In this document: piece after piece, positions 14,221 to 25,197 of the stretch
Layout: every line of letters begins with the position of its first letter
How positions within the stretch are numbered: position 1 is the first letter of the stretch
Origin: Flabesymbios commensalis
Taxonomy: Eukaryota > Annelida > Polychaeta > Terebellida > Flabelligeridae
DNA length: 64,000 nt
Direction: 5' to 3'
NCBI GenBank assembly: GCA_964017125.1
Contig: OZ024911.1
Coordinates: forward strand, 36,349,160-36,413,159
The notes under the pieces: generated by a model
Told to the model about the DNA's origin: nothing
Database searches by the model: none
The model's input: the letters and a program-made list of their open reading frames with translations, nothing else
Program-made: the position numbers and the translations under genes

Positions 14221-15681
14221 GGGTAGGCCGGGGTAAGATGACGCATGGGGGACGATGACTCACCAGCTATAACCCCACCTGGTGAAGTCATCATAACTAC
14301 TTAATAAGATTTTTCGACACAGCTTATTACGACACAATTTGTTTGGATCAAAATTAAAACATTTTAATCCCATGTTGAATGTTGAAAGGTGCGTGAGAGG
14401 GTGATGTTGCGGAAACAAATTTGTTGTATATATTATTATATTTTTCAATTAATAATTCTTGACTTATTGCTAAAGCTGTGAAAAATTCACAACATACACC
14501 ACACAGAATACAGTGATATTAATTGGGAGTATTCGTCCATGGTATAATAGCAATGATACGCTCTCGAAGTCTATGAGGCTTTCTAGGATGTAATTTATAT
14601 CGACAATCGTAATTAATAATGCGTCATCTTACCCCACACAAGACGGGGATGATGACTCACACTTGAATAAATATATATATATTTAAATCTATGCTGCAGA
14701 ATAACTGATATAAAGGTATGTAAATTGTGTAAAAAGTAGCATAAGTAAATTACTTAGAGAAAACAAAAAGGTATAACAACATCTATTTAATAGAAATTTT
14801 ATATTTATAATTTTTTTTGTGATGCGGGATAATTTTAAAAACTATTGCTGGGGGGTGGGGCTTTAACGGATTTGCCTTTTGGATCTGGCACCAATATAAT
14901 AATAATAATTATCACACCGTCCCATTTGCAATAGTTTGAGCATGATTGCACATCAACATTTTACCTCGTGATGTTTAGTTACCCCCCCCCCCCAGGAGAC
15001 ACAAGACGTTGAATCAATGTTGGCTAAACGTAGGAGACGATGGACCAACGTTGAACCAACATTGATTTAAGGTCTTGTGTCTGCCGGGAATTATTACTTA
15101 TTACTGTGTTATATAATGGCCTTGCAATACAAAGGCCTGAATGAAAATAAATTTAATTGAATGATTTCGTTTGTATTTGCATTTCCAATATGTACTCACA
15201 CGTAATCTATATAGACCTTGAATAGTCTTTTTACGTTTAAAAGTACATCTTTCCGCAATTTCAACAGATATGAGATCTAGGCATATCATTGCAATAAGAG
15301 AACAAAAACGCAAATATTATGGCAATATAAAATAATAATGATATTTTCAATACAAGAAACTCGCTGGAACTTTCAATTGCATTTCAAATGCGTTCAATAT
15401 AAAATTGGTTAATTCATGGCCTAATTTATAGCAGCTGATCATCTTATCCCTAACATAACTTCATCTTACCCCAAATTGGCGGGGTGAGATGGCGCGGGAT
15501 ATTGATAATATTACATTGCTATAACTTGTTCCAAAAGGTGTTTACCCAAAAAATAATTTTGCGAAAAGATGTAGGACAGATAGAAGATTTTCGAAGAGAT
15601 ATATGTTCTGCTAGATAGCTTGTACATTTTTAAGAATATAAGAGTATCGGCTTACATGCGCCGTTTTCCCACGGTCTACCC
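14221..15681. mobile_element. 1.46-kb TIR element with TA target duplication (GGGTAAGATGACGC type)
   Basis: The left end GGGTAGGCCGGGGTAAGATG is mirrored by the right end CGTTTTCCCACGGTCTACCC. TA flanks both sides (14219-14220, 15682-15683), as in Tc1/mariner-like elements. Internal inverted copies of the motif lie near 14622 and 15465-15497. No transposase frame is seen. A smaller palindromic MITE sits inside at 14992-15089. Confidence 0.65.
14992..15089 (+). mobile_element. MITE, CAGCAAACAC palindrome family, nested
   Basis: It runs from CCAGGAGACACAAGACGTTG to CTTGTGTCTGCCGGG and is palindromic. It lies next to a C-run and inside the 14221-15681 element, so it is the younger insertion. 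Confidence 0.6.
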
Positions 15682-15709
15682 TATACATGTACTATAATTT
15701 ACATTCAAA

Positions 15710-15921
15710 GGGTTCAGTGCATGTCGTGTTCATATTCTGACGTTTAAGAACGCACTGAAAGAATTAAAATATTTATAATGATCGTAGACCCATAACATAG
15801 GTATACATTCAAATGAAGCGGAAAGAGCTTACTAAGACATTAAAAATGATTTTAAATTGAAACAAACCACCCTTTGGTCACCATGGTTTATACAAAAATA
15901 TTTCAGCGTGGTAAGTGTTAA
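15710..15921 (-). mobile_element. TTAA-type MITE (AACGCTG family), reverse copy
   Basis: Shares CATTCAAATGAAGC, CACCATGGTTTATAC and ATATTTCAGCG with the copies at 20615, 22374 and 61669, in reverse orientation, and ends near a TTAA at 15918. Confidence 0.6.
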
Positions 15922-16594
15922 ACGGTGGTAGATCTGAGCAAGCACGGGACTTCCACAGAGTGTTTACACGTTGTCGAACTTCATTTTTTGACAAATGTCA
16001 CATGTTAATATATCTACGCTAACTAGCCTATATGGGGAAATTTTGTAGCGAAATAGAAATAGTCAAATGGGCCAAGATCAACGGGCTTATTGCTCCGCAT
16101 GATATATTTTGAATAAAAAATTATGGTTGAAAAACGGCATACATGTAATTTATTTTATGAGCTTACTTATTTTCAAACGAATCAGATAATGTTCGTCTAC
16201 CTGAATAGAAAAGTAAAATAGGAATATCGAGGGGATCTCGTGGTGTTGAGATGGTTAAAACATGTTTTCTATATTTTCAGTATTTCGAATAAATGTGACA
16301 CAGGAATTTGTCATGGAATTTCAAGCTTTAAATGAATCACAAAACTAGTCAGCTGTCGTGCAATGAGAACAGCCGTATCTGGTGTGGTGGTGGTTAGGGC
16401 TGCCGCATGTCTCCTCCCGAATTAGCGATTCTAAGAGGATTATGGATAAATAGAAATGGTGAAAAGAAGCTGTTATTATCATAAAGTGCGTTGGCTATTT
16501 TAACGAAAGACGAAAACAAGAAAAACTAGTGTGATTTTCCAACCCGTAACAGAATTGTAGCTGCAAATAAATTTCGGCATATTTTCAGTCAATA

Positions 16595-16676
16595 AAATTT
16601 TGTAATTTTCATTCAATGCGAGATGTGAATTGCTACCGCAATTCCCACCTCACATTGAATGCAAATTACAAAAAAT
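16595..16676 (+). repeat. Hairpin element with GCTACCGC apex
   Basis: Long imperfect inverted arms (TTTTGTAATTTTCATTCAAT and mirror) meet at ATTGCTACCGCAAT. A partial relative lies at 17900-17970 (apex ATTGCGACGGCAAT). Confidence 0.65.
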
Positions 16677-17180
16677 TATATATTATCCAGTTGTAATTTA
16701 TCAAAACGGAAATATACATGGTTTTCTCATCCAGATGGGCTGTACACCTATCGTTTTCTATGACATTATTTTAACGCTTCGCGCCCTGAGCCGCAGATAG
16801 ACTACAAATATTACTGAGTAAAATCACGATCAGCTTCTTAATGCCAGAATACAAAAATGGATTTGGAAAAATGCGAGAAAACTGTGAAGAAATAGGGTTG
16901 GGGATGAAGCTAACACTTTTTTATTGCCTCTTTTTTTATATAAACTGATTTGATAGAATACCCGAGTAGGATCTCAAATTAAACTCAAATCATCATTGTG
17001 ATGGACGATAAGATTCAATACAATGAGTTGTATTCAAAATATACCACTTGGTACTCAATATAATGCGGCGAGGGTACTTAAATTGTTAATACACCCGATA
17101 CTTAGATGACACTGACGATGACTTACTTACACATTTAGACCCGTCAGATTCCGACAGATGTGATAGAGTGTGTGGCCTCA

Positions 17181-17290
17181 CCTAGTGAACACGAGTCATT
17201 CACCCAATGTAGGTTCAATGCTGGTCTAGCGTCTACAACGTTGGCCCAACATTTACCCTACATTGGGTGAATAGCTCGTGTTTTCTGGGC
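17181..17290 (+). mobile_element. MITE, CAGCAAACAC palindrome family
   Basis: GAACACGAGTCATTCACCCA is mirrored by TGGGTGAATAGCTCGTGTTT; the centre contains GCGTCTACAACGTTGG. Confidence 0.65.
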
Positions 17291-17593
17291 AGATAGGTAT
17301 CTTTAACCCTTTACCTGCCAGTGTCGCGCTTTTGTGCACACAAATTCTCCACATTAGCAAATAATAACGTTTCATTTTACATACTAGGGCCTACGTAATA
17401 TATTCTGAAAATAACGAATCTAAAATGGCATCTACGTTCTTTTTAATATTATATGCTCTGCTCAGATATAGCTATAATTATAGTTACGTCGTAGCCGACG
17501 TATCATTATTTTGAGCTGATATCAAAAGAAATACTGTGCACCCCTGAACGTAAGTCATAACTACCATGACTACTGTACCGGTAGGTAGAGGGG

Positions 17594-17831
17594 TTAACTC
17601 TTTGAGTGCGAAAAACGACTATGCTGGTTTTTAGTCCATTTTTTCAGCCGATTAAATCACTGATATTGGGAATGAAAGGAGTGTTCAAATGTCAAGATTT
17701 GCAAATGTTTGGTCTAAAATTAAACAAATATGAGTAATTTTCGCCCGCTTGAAATTGTGGGTGCCGATGGCGAGACACTACATGAAGTGGATGAAAATTT
17801 ACAAAAGATAGCTTAGCGGGAAAAGGGTTAC
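17594..17831 (-). mobile_element. TTAA-type MITE with CACTTGAGGTTGTG-class hairpin
   Basis: It begins at a TTAA (17594-17597), ends in AAAAGGGTTA and contains a diverged hairpin with a TGCCGATGGCGAGACAC centre. It is related to 23447-23688 and 28784-29021. Confidence 0.55.
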
Positions 17832-18219
17832 CCTCCCTCGTCCAATAAATAGTTTTCATCTGACATATTTTACTTGTTTTTTTATCCAATAAATTCATGA
17901 GATTTTCATTCTCATTGAGGTGAGAATTGCGACGGCAATTATTCTCATGAGAGTAAACATGAGAATAATAGCCGGGTGCCAGGAGGGTTCATTGTCAATA
18001 ATCCTGATAATGAGATAATCATATACAGTATCAAAAAGTTGACATGTCGCTTTTGCTGTCCCATAAGCCTCCAATTAACCAAAACGCCTATTTGAGCCCT
18101 TCACGAACAATATCTCATTTAGCCTAATTGTGAACTTTTGTTTGAATCAATGTCAATCTACCGGGCTTCATCAGAGCGGTCACTTTGTCTTCCCGATCAC
18201 TCGTAAAGATCCAACCTTA

Positions 18220-18595
18220 TGGGGAGCCTCCGTGACCGAGAGGTAGCGTGGTCGGCCACAAAGTGCCGGAGCTCGAACTTAGAATCCTGTGTCTGGAGGG
18301 CAGTGTCATCACATTCATCTTATCATCCTCAGGATGTTCTCCTGGCCCAGTTTAGCTTATATGTGCACAAAGGTGTCCTACAACCCCAATCATTTCATTT
18401 TCCAATATCTCAACGAACTAGACTATTATACTACAAATCGTCAGCTGAAACCACGGAGTATAATGGCTATTATGTCTGCATTTAGTCATCTGATTCATCC
18501 CACCATTCACAGAAGGTTCTCCTGTCCCAGCTTAGCCTGTATTAAAAAAGTGACCTAAATCCCCAGTTATTCCTTCAATCTGTATTTATCTGTTC
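18220..18595 (+). mobile_element. tRNA-derived SINE (GGGGAGCCTCCGTGACCGAG head), with duplicated tail
   Basis: The head GGGGAGCCTCCGTGACCGAG and the later AGCTCGAACTTAGAATCC resemble polymerase III box A and box B. The body contains TGTGTCTGGAGGGCAGTGTC, and the tail has TTAGCTTATATGTGCACAAA. A second, diverged tail (TTCTCCTGTCCCAGCTTAGC) follows at about 18515. Other copies: 54846-55036 (minus) and 55609-55780 (plus). Confidence 0.7.
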
Positions 18596-18794
18596 GATAT
18601 GGCCTATACTTTATTTTGAACATTTTTATACAGTAAGTTATAGGCTTACTGGTATTTTTTGTGATGTTCTATAGCTAACCCTGAAGGCGCTGCGTTATGT
18701 GTTTTAAATTGTCACCCACTTGTAACAAAAGCGGGGGGGGGGTGGGATCCGGTGTACCCAGCAATAATCATGAAACATTACGACGCTGGTGCAA

Positions 18795-18985
18795 CATTAA
18801 CCATTACCAGATTACAGCGCGGGGATCGACTGGAAGATTAAAAATATTTCCAATGGCCGTAGATCCATAACAAAGGTATTTAAATGAAGCTAGCGAAGAC
18901 ATTTATTATGCTATCAAATTGAAAAATCCGTTGGTCTCCATGGTCTAGACATGGTCTAGAAACAGCGCTTTAACACTTTGAAATT
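18795..18985 (-). mobile_element. TTAA-type MITE (AACGCTG family), degraded reverse copy
   Basis: Contains ACAGCGCGGGGATCGACTGG, ATTTAAATGAAGC and CCATGGTCTAGAC, matching the reverse of the 20615 and 22374 copies. Confidence 0.5.
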
Positions 18986-19149
18986 CTCGACTTGTAGTGG
19001 ATGAAGAGGACTTGATGTGGTACGTGGCAAATGAAAAAAAGATATTTGGTTATTATTAAAACAGTTTCATGAAAATGCTCGTTCTAAAACCCCCAGGTTT
19101 CAGAAATTAAATCATTCCTTAGAGATGCTTTGATGCATCTTGAGGGTTC

Positions 19150-19309
19150 AATGAAAATTATTCAGATTTGACAAAATGGAGATCAACTGTTTTCAAATAT
19201 TGCTGATTGATGTCACATTTTATCTTTAACATATTTAAAAAGTGGCACTTAATGTGCCAATTAAAAATGAAAACCCGAAGATATGCGGCACCGGCGGTTA
19301 AAGGGTTAA
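19150..19309 (+). mobile_element. TTAA-type MITE (AACCGCC family), right half only
   Basis: The sequence from ATTATTCAGATTTGACAAAA to CCGGCGGTTAAAGGGTTAA matches the right half of 20344-20589; the left half with the hairpin is missing or unrecognisable. Confidence 0.6.
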
Positions 19310-19418
19310 GGGTTAAAATAATATTGGTTCAATGTTTTCTGTTTGCTGGGTATGTGTCTGGTATTACTGATGCAGTGTAGTCACGATCTACGAGTTATAT
19401 TAGACACCCAAATAGCCG

Positions 19419-19656
19419 TTAACTCTTTAACCGCCGGTGCCGCATATATTCGGGTTTTCATTTTTTTATTAGCTCATTAAGTACCACATGTTAAAAATAA
19501 AATGTGGCATCAACCAGCAAGATTTGAAAAGAGTTGACCTCTATTTTGTCAAATCTGAATAATTTTCACTCACCTGAAGTTGTGGATCGCGTCAGCGAGA
19601 CACAACTTCAAGTGGGTGAAAATTCAAATTGAACAATTTGGCGGTTAAAGGGTTAA
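19419..19656 (-). mobile_element. piggyBac-like MITE with TTAA duplication (AACCGCC family)
   Basis: TTAA at both ends (19419-19422, 19653-19656), with terminal repeats CTCTTTAACCGCC and GGCGGTTAAAGGG. The hairpin CACTTGAAGTTGTG / CACAACTTCAAGTG surrounds a CGCTGACGCGA-class centre. CCC(T)-type ends with TTAA targets are known for the piggyBac superfamily. No transposase is present. Confidence 0.75.
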
Positions 19657-20343
19657 GAGTAGGCCCATGCCTACTCTTAGATTTATTAATTCGATATCCA
19701 TGATTTGTGGTAAGGTCTCCAACAGCTGATACCTCATTAACATGTATTCATTACAGTGGCTGTAATTACTCCATGACATGCAGCGGGTCGTGAGATCGAG
19801 TCTCGCCAGAACATATTTATTTATTATATAAGAAATGCATTATTGTAAACATGTGATTAATTAAAGACCGGTTTCTATGTCGACATTATTGTATTCCTTA
19901 CATTAGCCAACCAAATATGAGTACTTATAGATGCAAAACCCGTTATTATTCATAAGGTATTATATATTACATAGTTAATGTCTATACAATCGTTCTCATA
20001 GACTCACATGTATTATCAGATTATCGCCCACAAGTTCCTGGAGAAAATACTTAGTCCTTTCACAGTTCATAATATATTCCTTCAATTATTAAAATACCGT
20101 TATGATATATTTTCAGAATAAATAGTTGCTTGAGACCTTGATTTGACTGTGGTTATCAACCAGGGTAGTCCTATCACTATAATTATAATTGTTCTTGTTC
20201 TCAGTCTGTACGTTGTGTTGTATGTGAATTAACGATTAACATATTTGACAGCACATCCTATTTTCATAATTCATGAAAAATGTGGGTTTCAGTATAACAA
20301 ATTTACAATAGCGTCTGCGAGTGCTTGGGTCAATTTGAGCCCT

Positions 20344-20589
20344 TTAACCCTTTAACCGCCAAATTATGCAATCTGAATTTTCACCCACTTGAAATTGTGT
20401 CTCGCTGACGCGATCCACAACTTCAAGTGGGTGAAAATTATTCAGATTTTACAAAATGGAGGTCAACTGTTTTCAAATATTGCTGATTGATGTCACATTT
20501 CATCTTTAACATGTTTAAAAGGTGGTACTTAAGGTGCTAATAAAAAATGAAAACACGAATATATGCGGCACCGGCGGTTAAAGGGTTAA
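20344..20589 (+). mobile_element. piggyBac-like MITE with TTAA duplication (AACCGCC family)
   Basis: TTAA at both ends, inverted ends CCCTTTAACCGCC / GGCGGTTAAAGGG, and a near-perfect hairpin CCACTTGAAATTGTG...CACAACTTCAAGTGG. It is the complete 246-bp form of the family. Confidence 0.8.
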
Positions 20590-20614
20590 TCCCAGATTTG
20601 AGCCCTTCAGTAAT

Positions 20615-20817
20615 TTAACCCTTACAACGCTGAATTTTTTTTGTATAAAACATGGAGACTAAATTTTTTTTGTTTGAAATCATCATGAATATCTTAGCTA
20701 GCTCTTTCCGCTTCATTTGAAATATTTTAATTCTTTCAGTGCGGGGACCGTCTTTGTACATCAGAATCTGACGTCTTAAGAAACGTCTAAAGACGGTCCC
20801 CGCGCTGAAAGGCTTAA
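20615..20817 (+). mobile_element. piggyBac-like MITE with TTAA duplication (AACGCTG family)
   Basis: TTAA at both ends, CCCTTACAACGCTG at the left and GCGCTGAAAGG at the right. The right half carries GGGGACCGTCTTTGTACATC, mirrored by AAAGACGGTCCCCGCGCTG. Confidence 0.7.
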
Positions 20818-20941
20818 TTCACAGTAGCGAAAATCCACAAAATTTGGCAGCACTCCAAATAAGCCATCAAATTATGCATCTCCCCCTTTCCGTCAAGGTG
20901 TATCATTTTGCTGGAATCGTGAAATTAAGCCCGGAAAAGTC

Positions 20942-21025
20942 ACGTCGTCCCCTTAGATATGAAAGGGTGTATCTGCCACATGGCAAAGTGGCAGATACAC
21001 CCTTTCATATCTAAGGGGACGACGT
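20942..21025 (+). mobile_element. Hairpin MITE, TATCTGCCACT family, perfect 38-bp arms
   Basis: Two 38-base arms without mismatch flank an 8-base loop. The left arm begins ACGTCGTCCCCTTAGATATG and ends TATCTGCCAC. It is the best copy of the family. Confidence 0.85.
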
Positions 21026-21055
21026 ATTCACCAGTATTTTACATTATTTTCTGAT

Positions 21056-21136
21056 GCCCCGTGGCCAACAGACGTTGACCCAGTGCTGGCCCAACATTAT
21101 ACCAACACTGGGTCAAGGTATCGTGTCTGCTGGGGC
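21056..21136 (+). mobile_element. MITE, CAGCAAACAC palindrome family
   Basis: CCCCGTGGCCAACAGACGTT is mirrored by AACACTGGGTCAAGGTATCG and TGTCTGCTGGGG. Confidence 0.6.
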
Positions 21137-21310
21137 GTCGAACGCATCTGTTGCGTGAAGAGTTAGTTGCCATTCCATGCGATATGTCATAGTGAGTGAT
21201 AATACTGTAGAAGTGAAGTTGAGGTGTTTGACCACTGGCCTTTGTCCTGTTGGACATTCATCATTTGAATCATACGGTCAAGGTCGTCGAGGTGTGAAGA
21301 TATTATTTAC

Positions 21311-21775
21311 CCCGGCAAGCACGAGACATTGAGCTATTGTTGGTTCAATGTTGGCACGGTGTCCCAACATTGATCCAACAATGGCTCAATGTCTCGTGTT
21401 TGCTAGGACAGCCTAGCAAACACAAAACATTTGCATACCATTTGTACAACGTCGTCCCAACGTCTTCGACGTTGGTCCAACATTGTACAAATGTTATACA
21501 AATGTTTTGTGCTTGCTGGGAGGCGTTCCAAGGGTATCCAGTTCTGAGAAAAATCTCAGGTCATTCACCCTATGCGGTTTATAATGTTGTCCCAGCGTCA
21601 CAGACGTTGTCCCAACCTCAAACCAACATAGGGTCAAGAATTATGTACTTCGCAGTGACTTATGCTCAGTGTTATATCCATGCAGTTTACCATACAACAA
21701 ACGTGACACGTTGCCTCAACGTTGTTTCAATGTTGGCCAACATACACGTTGGCCAAGAGTTGACGCAATGTGCGA
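21311..21775 (+). mobile_element. Tandem cluster of four palindromic MITEs (CAGCAAACAC family)
   Basis: Copies at 21311-21409 and 21411-21521 are nearly head to tail (GCAAGCACGAGAC to GTTTGCTAGG; CTAGCAAACACAAAAC to GTGCTTGCTGGG). Two more diverged copies follow at about 21565-21650 and 21690-21775. Arm sequences differ strongly between the copies (GAGCTATTGTTGG against TTTGTACAACG), but each copy folds on itself. Confidence 0.7.
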
Positions 21776-22373
21776 ATGTCAAAAGTTTAATGTGCGACCA
21801 TTCAGGGATTCGTATGCTAATTCTTGAATATTTATGTATAGTATCCTTTTGTAAATTGTTAATTTATAAATGCAATCAAAATGTGAGATATTGTGGTTTT
21901 TTTTATCGCAGCCTCTTTTAGAAGCCAACAGAATAATATTTATAAATTAACAATCTACACAAATTTACCAAATGTACTGTTTGTACCGAATCGTTGTTTG
22001 CGAATACAATCTGAATCTTGGAACAGTATCCTTAACTTAAATGTTAATCCAATCCAAAATAAATTAAACCTAATTCGTCAAAATTAAACATGGTGAATTG
22101 TCCTTTGCAAAATTATTATTAATAATTATGTTAAGCTCATAAAATCTATCCGACTAAAAACAGCAATGTAAGTTTGCATTGGGTAGTATATTATCTTTTA
22201 TAGAACACCTATACTCATATGTGTATGTGTTCTTTATTTCAATTTTGCACTAATTCGCGTATCATGGTGCGTAGAAACTAGGCCTTTATATGATACCTTC
22301 AATTTGAAATTGAGTATCTTAGCTAACAATACATACTGTGAGAGGCCATTCAAACATATACTTCTAATGGTCT

Positions 22374-22568
22374 TTAACCCTTACACGCTGAAATATTTTT
22401 GTGAAATAGTCATAAATGTCTCAGGTAGCTCTTTCCGATTCATTTGAATACACTTGTTATGTGTCTAACGTTGCGGACATTAGAAATATTTGAATTATTT
22501 CAGTGCGGTGGCGTCTTTGGACTTCAGATTCTGACGTATAAGGACGGTCCCCGCGCTGTAAGGGTTAA
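22374..22568 (+). mobile_element. piggyBac-like MITE with TTAA duplication (AACGCTG family)
   Basis: TTAA at 22374-22377 and 22565-22568, CCCTTACACGCTG at the left and GCGCTGTAAGGG at the right. The inner body is shared with 20615-20817. Confidence 0.75.
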
Positions 22569-23220
22569 TAGTGTTTCTCGAATAAAACTTTAATATAATA
22601 TCAACATCATCATCTCAGCTCACTAAAACTACAAATTGACTAATGTTGAAAATAGCTCACGTTCTGGGATGGAAAAGTAATACAACCATACATAGGTCAA
22701 CGGCACATGTAATAGGACACACTATTTGTGTAGCTATCGTATAATTTCCGAGAAGTCACTTTCAATGCACTGACAGCGGTACACCCGGATTCATCAATAG
22801 AGCGGGGTGTTAAGGGTCTTTAGTTCTCCTCACACCGCATATCGTGTGTGTGATTTATAAGATACCTGGCGGTAATATGTGATATGTTATACGCCACAGA
22901 GGCTCATCTTTCTGATTTGCTTAATATTCTCCTTATTTAAAAGTGGTTTCTTTTCGCCAACGCGCTTTCCAAACCTTTGTTCGCGAGTGATGACTAGAGC
23001 GATAAATTATCCAATTTAAATTTTCATTGAATTTTTCAATTTCTTTGAATTTGTGTCTCGCGCTACTCAAGTGAATTAAAATTACTCATAATTTTATTTG
23101 TTAAATTTGAGACCAATAAATTGCAAATGCCGATGTTGGAACACACATTTTGTTCACAATAACATTGAATAAAATGTGCCAATCAAATGTATTAAAAACG
23201 ATTATTGTCGCACTTAGCGC

Positions 23221-23450
23221 TTAACACTTTAGCCGCCAAATTATTAAATCTGAATTTTCACCCACTTGAAGTTGTGTCTCGCTGACGCGATCCACAACTT
23301 CAAGTGAGTGAAAATTATTCAGATTGACAAAATCGAGGTCAACTGTTTTCAGATATTGCTGATTGATGTCACATCTTTAACAGGTGGTACTTAAAGTGCT
23401 AAAAAAAATGAAAACCCGAATATATGCGGCACCGGCGGTTAAAGGGTTAA
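23221..23450 (+). mobile_element. piggyBac-like MITE with TTAA duplication (AACCGCC family)
   Basis: TTAA at 23221-23224 and 23447-23450. Hairpin CACTTGAAGTTGTGTCTCGC with mirror, and right end GGCGGTTAAAGGG. It abuts the next element through a shared TTAA. Confidence 0.75.
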
Positions 23451-23688
23451 CCGTTTGCCTGCTATAAATCACGACAACAGTCGTTTTCAACCCGTTTTGT
23501 TAGCCGATTAAACCATTGTTATTGGGAATGAAATTACTGTTTAAGCTTCAAGATTTGTAAATTTGTATTCTCAAATTAAACAAAAATGAGTCATTGTCAA
23601 CCACTTGAGGTTGTGGATCGCGGTAGCGAGACACAGCCTGAAGTGGTTGAAAATTCAAATAAAATAACTTAGCAGAAAAAGGGTTGAG
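23447..23688 (-). mobile_element. TTAA-type MITE with CACTTGAGGTTGTG-class hairpin
   Basis: It starts at the TTAA that closes the previous element (CCGTTTGCCTGC follows) and ends GAAAAAGGGTTGA. Hairpin CCACTTGAGGTTGTGGATCG with mirror CACAGCCTGAAGTGG. Confidence 0.65.
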
Positions 23689-25044
23689 AGTAGTTCAGAG
23701 ATCACAAAAAAAAAAATTCACACACTAAACACCTGCAGTCTCTTTTTTACTGGGAGTTCTTCGAATACATTCAATCTTGTCAACTGTTTTGTTTACTCAT
23801 ATCGATTTTTTTGTCGTATGTACACAGAATAATTAATTTTTCTCTCGTGCATTTTCAAATGATTTTATTATAATTACGTACACAGTGTATATTTTTATTA
23901 CGTGGTCGTACATCGCCTGTAGTGTCTTCCTGTCTACATAATTGTATACTGATTTTCTACTATTACATTTATTGTCATGGTTTTTTTTGTGTATTATGTA
24001 ATGAAATATGGTAAATCGATAAAATGAGTCAAGAGTCTTAGGATACTAATGGAATTTTACCCAAATGCTGGGCAATGTTTTGCAAGACGTTAGGTTTGCC
24101 ACAGCATACTATTTTAAATTCATTCCCACGTTTCAATAACTCACCAAATAATTTCGTAGCTCGCCACCACTACCTAATGAATTGTCATTATCATCATGAC
24201 CGGCTTGACATATAATTTTGCTATAAATATGAGTGTTATGTGATGAAATAATTATGACAGTTATTTTCTGACTGATAATTTTTTTTATAAAATACTTTAT
24301 CAAACTTTGTGGGAAAGCAGTGGAAATAAAAAAAACGACAGCTTGTCGTTTTTAATGTAACTCTCGCCCTGCTAGACTTCCGTTTTTTAATCATTTTGTT
24401 AAACAATTTATATAAAACGACTCAAATTGATTAATAATTATTGTAGTAGATGCTCAGCTAATCAGATTATTCAACTTGGGTGTATATCTTCTCTTCATTC
24501 TGAAGCAATTTCAACTTAAAATGAATAAAAAAATAATTACATAAGAAATTTCGTTTCAGTGTCCTTGCGACTCCATTTAAAAGTGTTTAACTGTAAGTGG
24601 GCATCAGGAAATAAAGCGGCATATTCCCTGCTTACAAAGTGAAAAACATACATAATATAAATCTGCGTGCAACCGACTATAATAGAATTTACATTAACCC
24701 CCGAATCACACTATTTACTAGTCAATCGACATCTGGACGAAGTATGTTATTCTACCCGCGACCAACATACAGCCTGTCACGTGACGAAATAAGACAATCA
24801 TCGCCGTCAAATTAAGTGATAGAATATGATGCGCTGGCCCGACATTAGATATGATGCTTGATAAAAATAATTTAGTGTATAGTAGGATGGCATAATTAGA
24901 AATTAATTACATGATTTAGAGACTACATTTTCTATCTATACAATGTTATTATTTTATGATTTTTTCAAAATCACTTGAGAATTGAATGAGAAGTCAGCAA
25001 AAATAGTACGCTACAGTTCAAAGTGAATTTTACCATGTTTGTCT

Positions 25045-25197
25045 ACTTAGTCCTTTTACTGCTAACCACGACTATGTTTAAATATCCAGGTTTACAAATG
25101 TTTGGTCTTCAATTTAACAAACATGAGTAACGTTAATTTTCACCCACTTCAAGTTGTGGGTCGCGGTAGCGAGACACAACTTCAAGTGGGTGAAAAT
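25045..25197 (-). mobile_element. TTAA-type MITE remnant with a near-perfect hairpin upstream of the membrane exon
   Basis: TTTTCACCCACTTCAAGTTG is mirrored by CAACTTCAAGTGGGTGAAAA around a GTGGGTCGCGGTAGCGAGACAC centre (two mismatches). Its right edge lies 95 bases before the 25292 acceptor. The continuous open frame through it into the exon is accidental. Confidence 0.65.

Noticed and set aside
21337-21921. 194-codon frame
   Set aside because: It runs through four consecutive palindromic MITEs; no independent coding signal.
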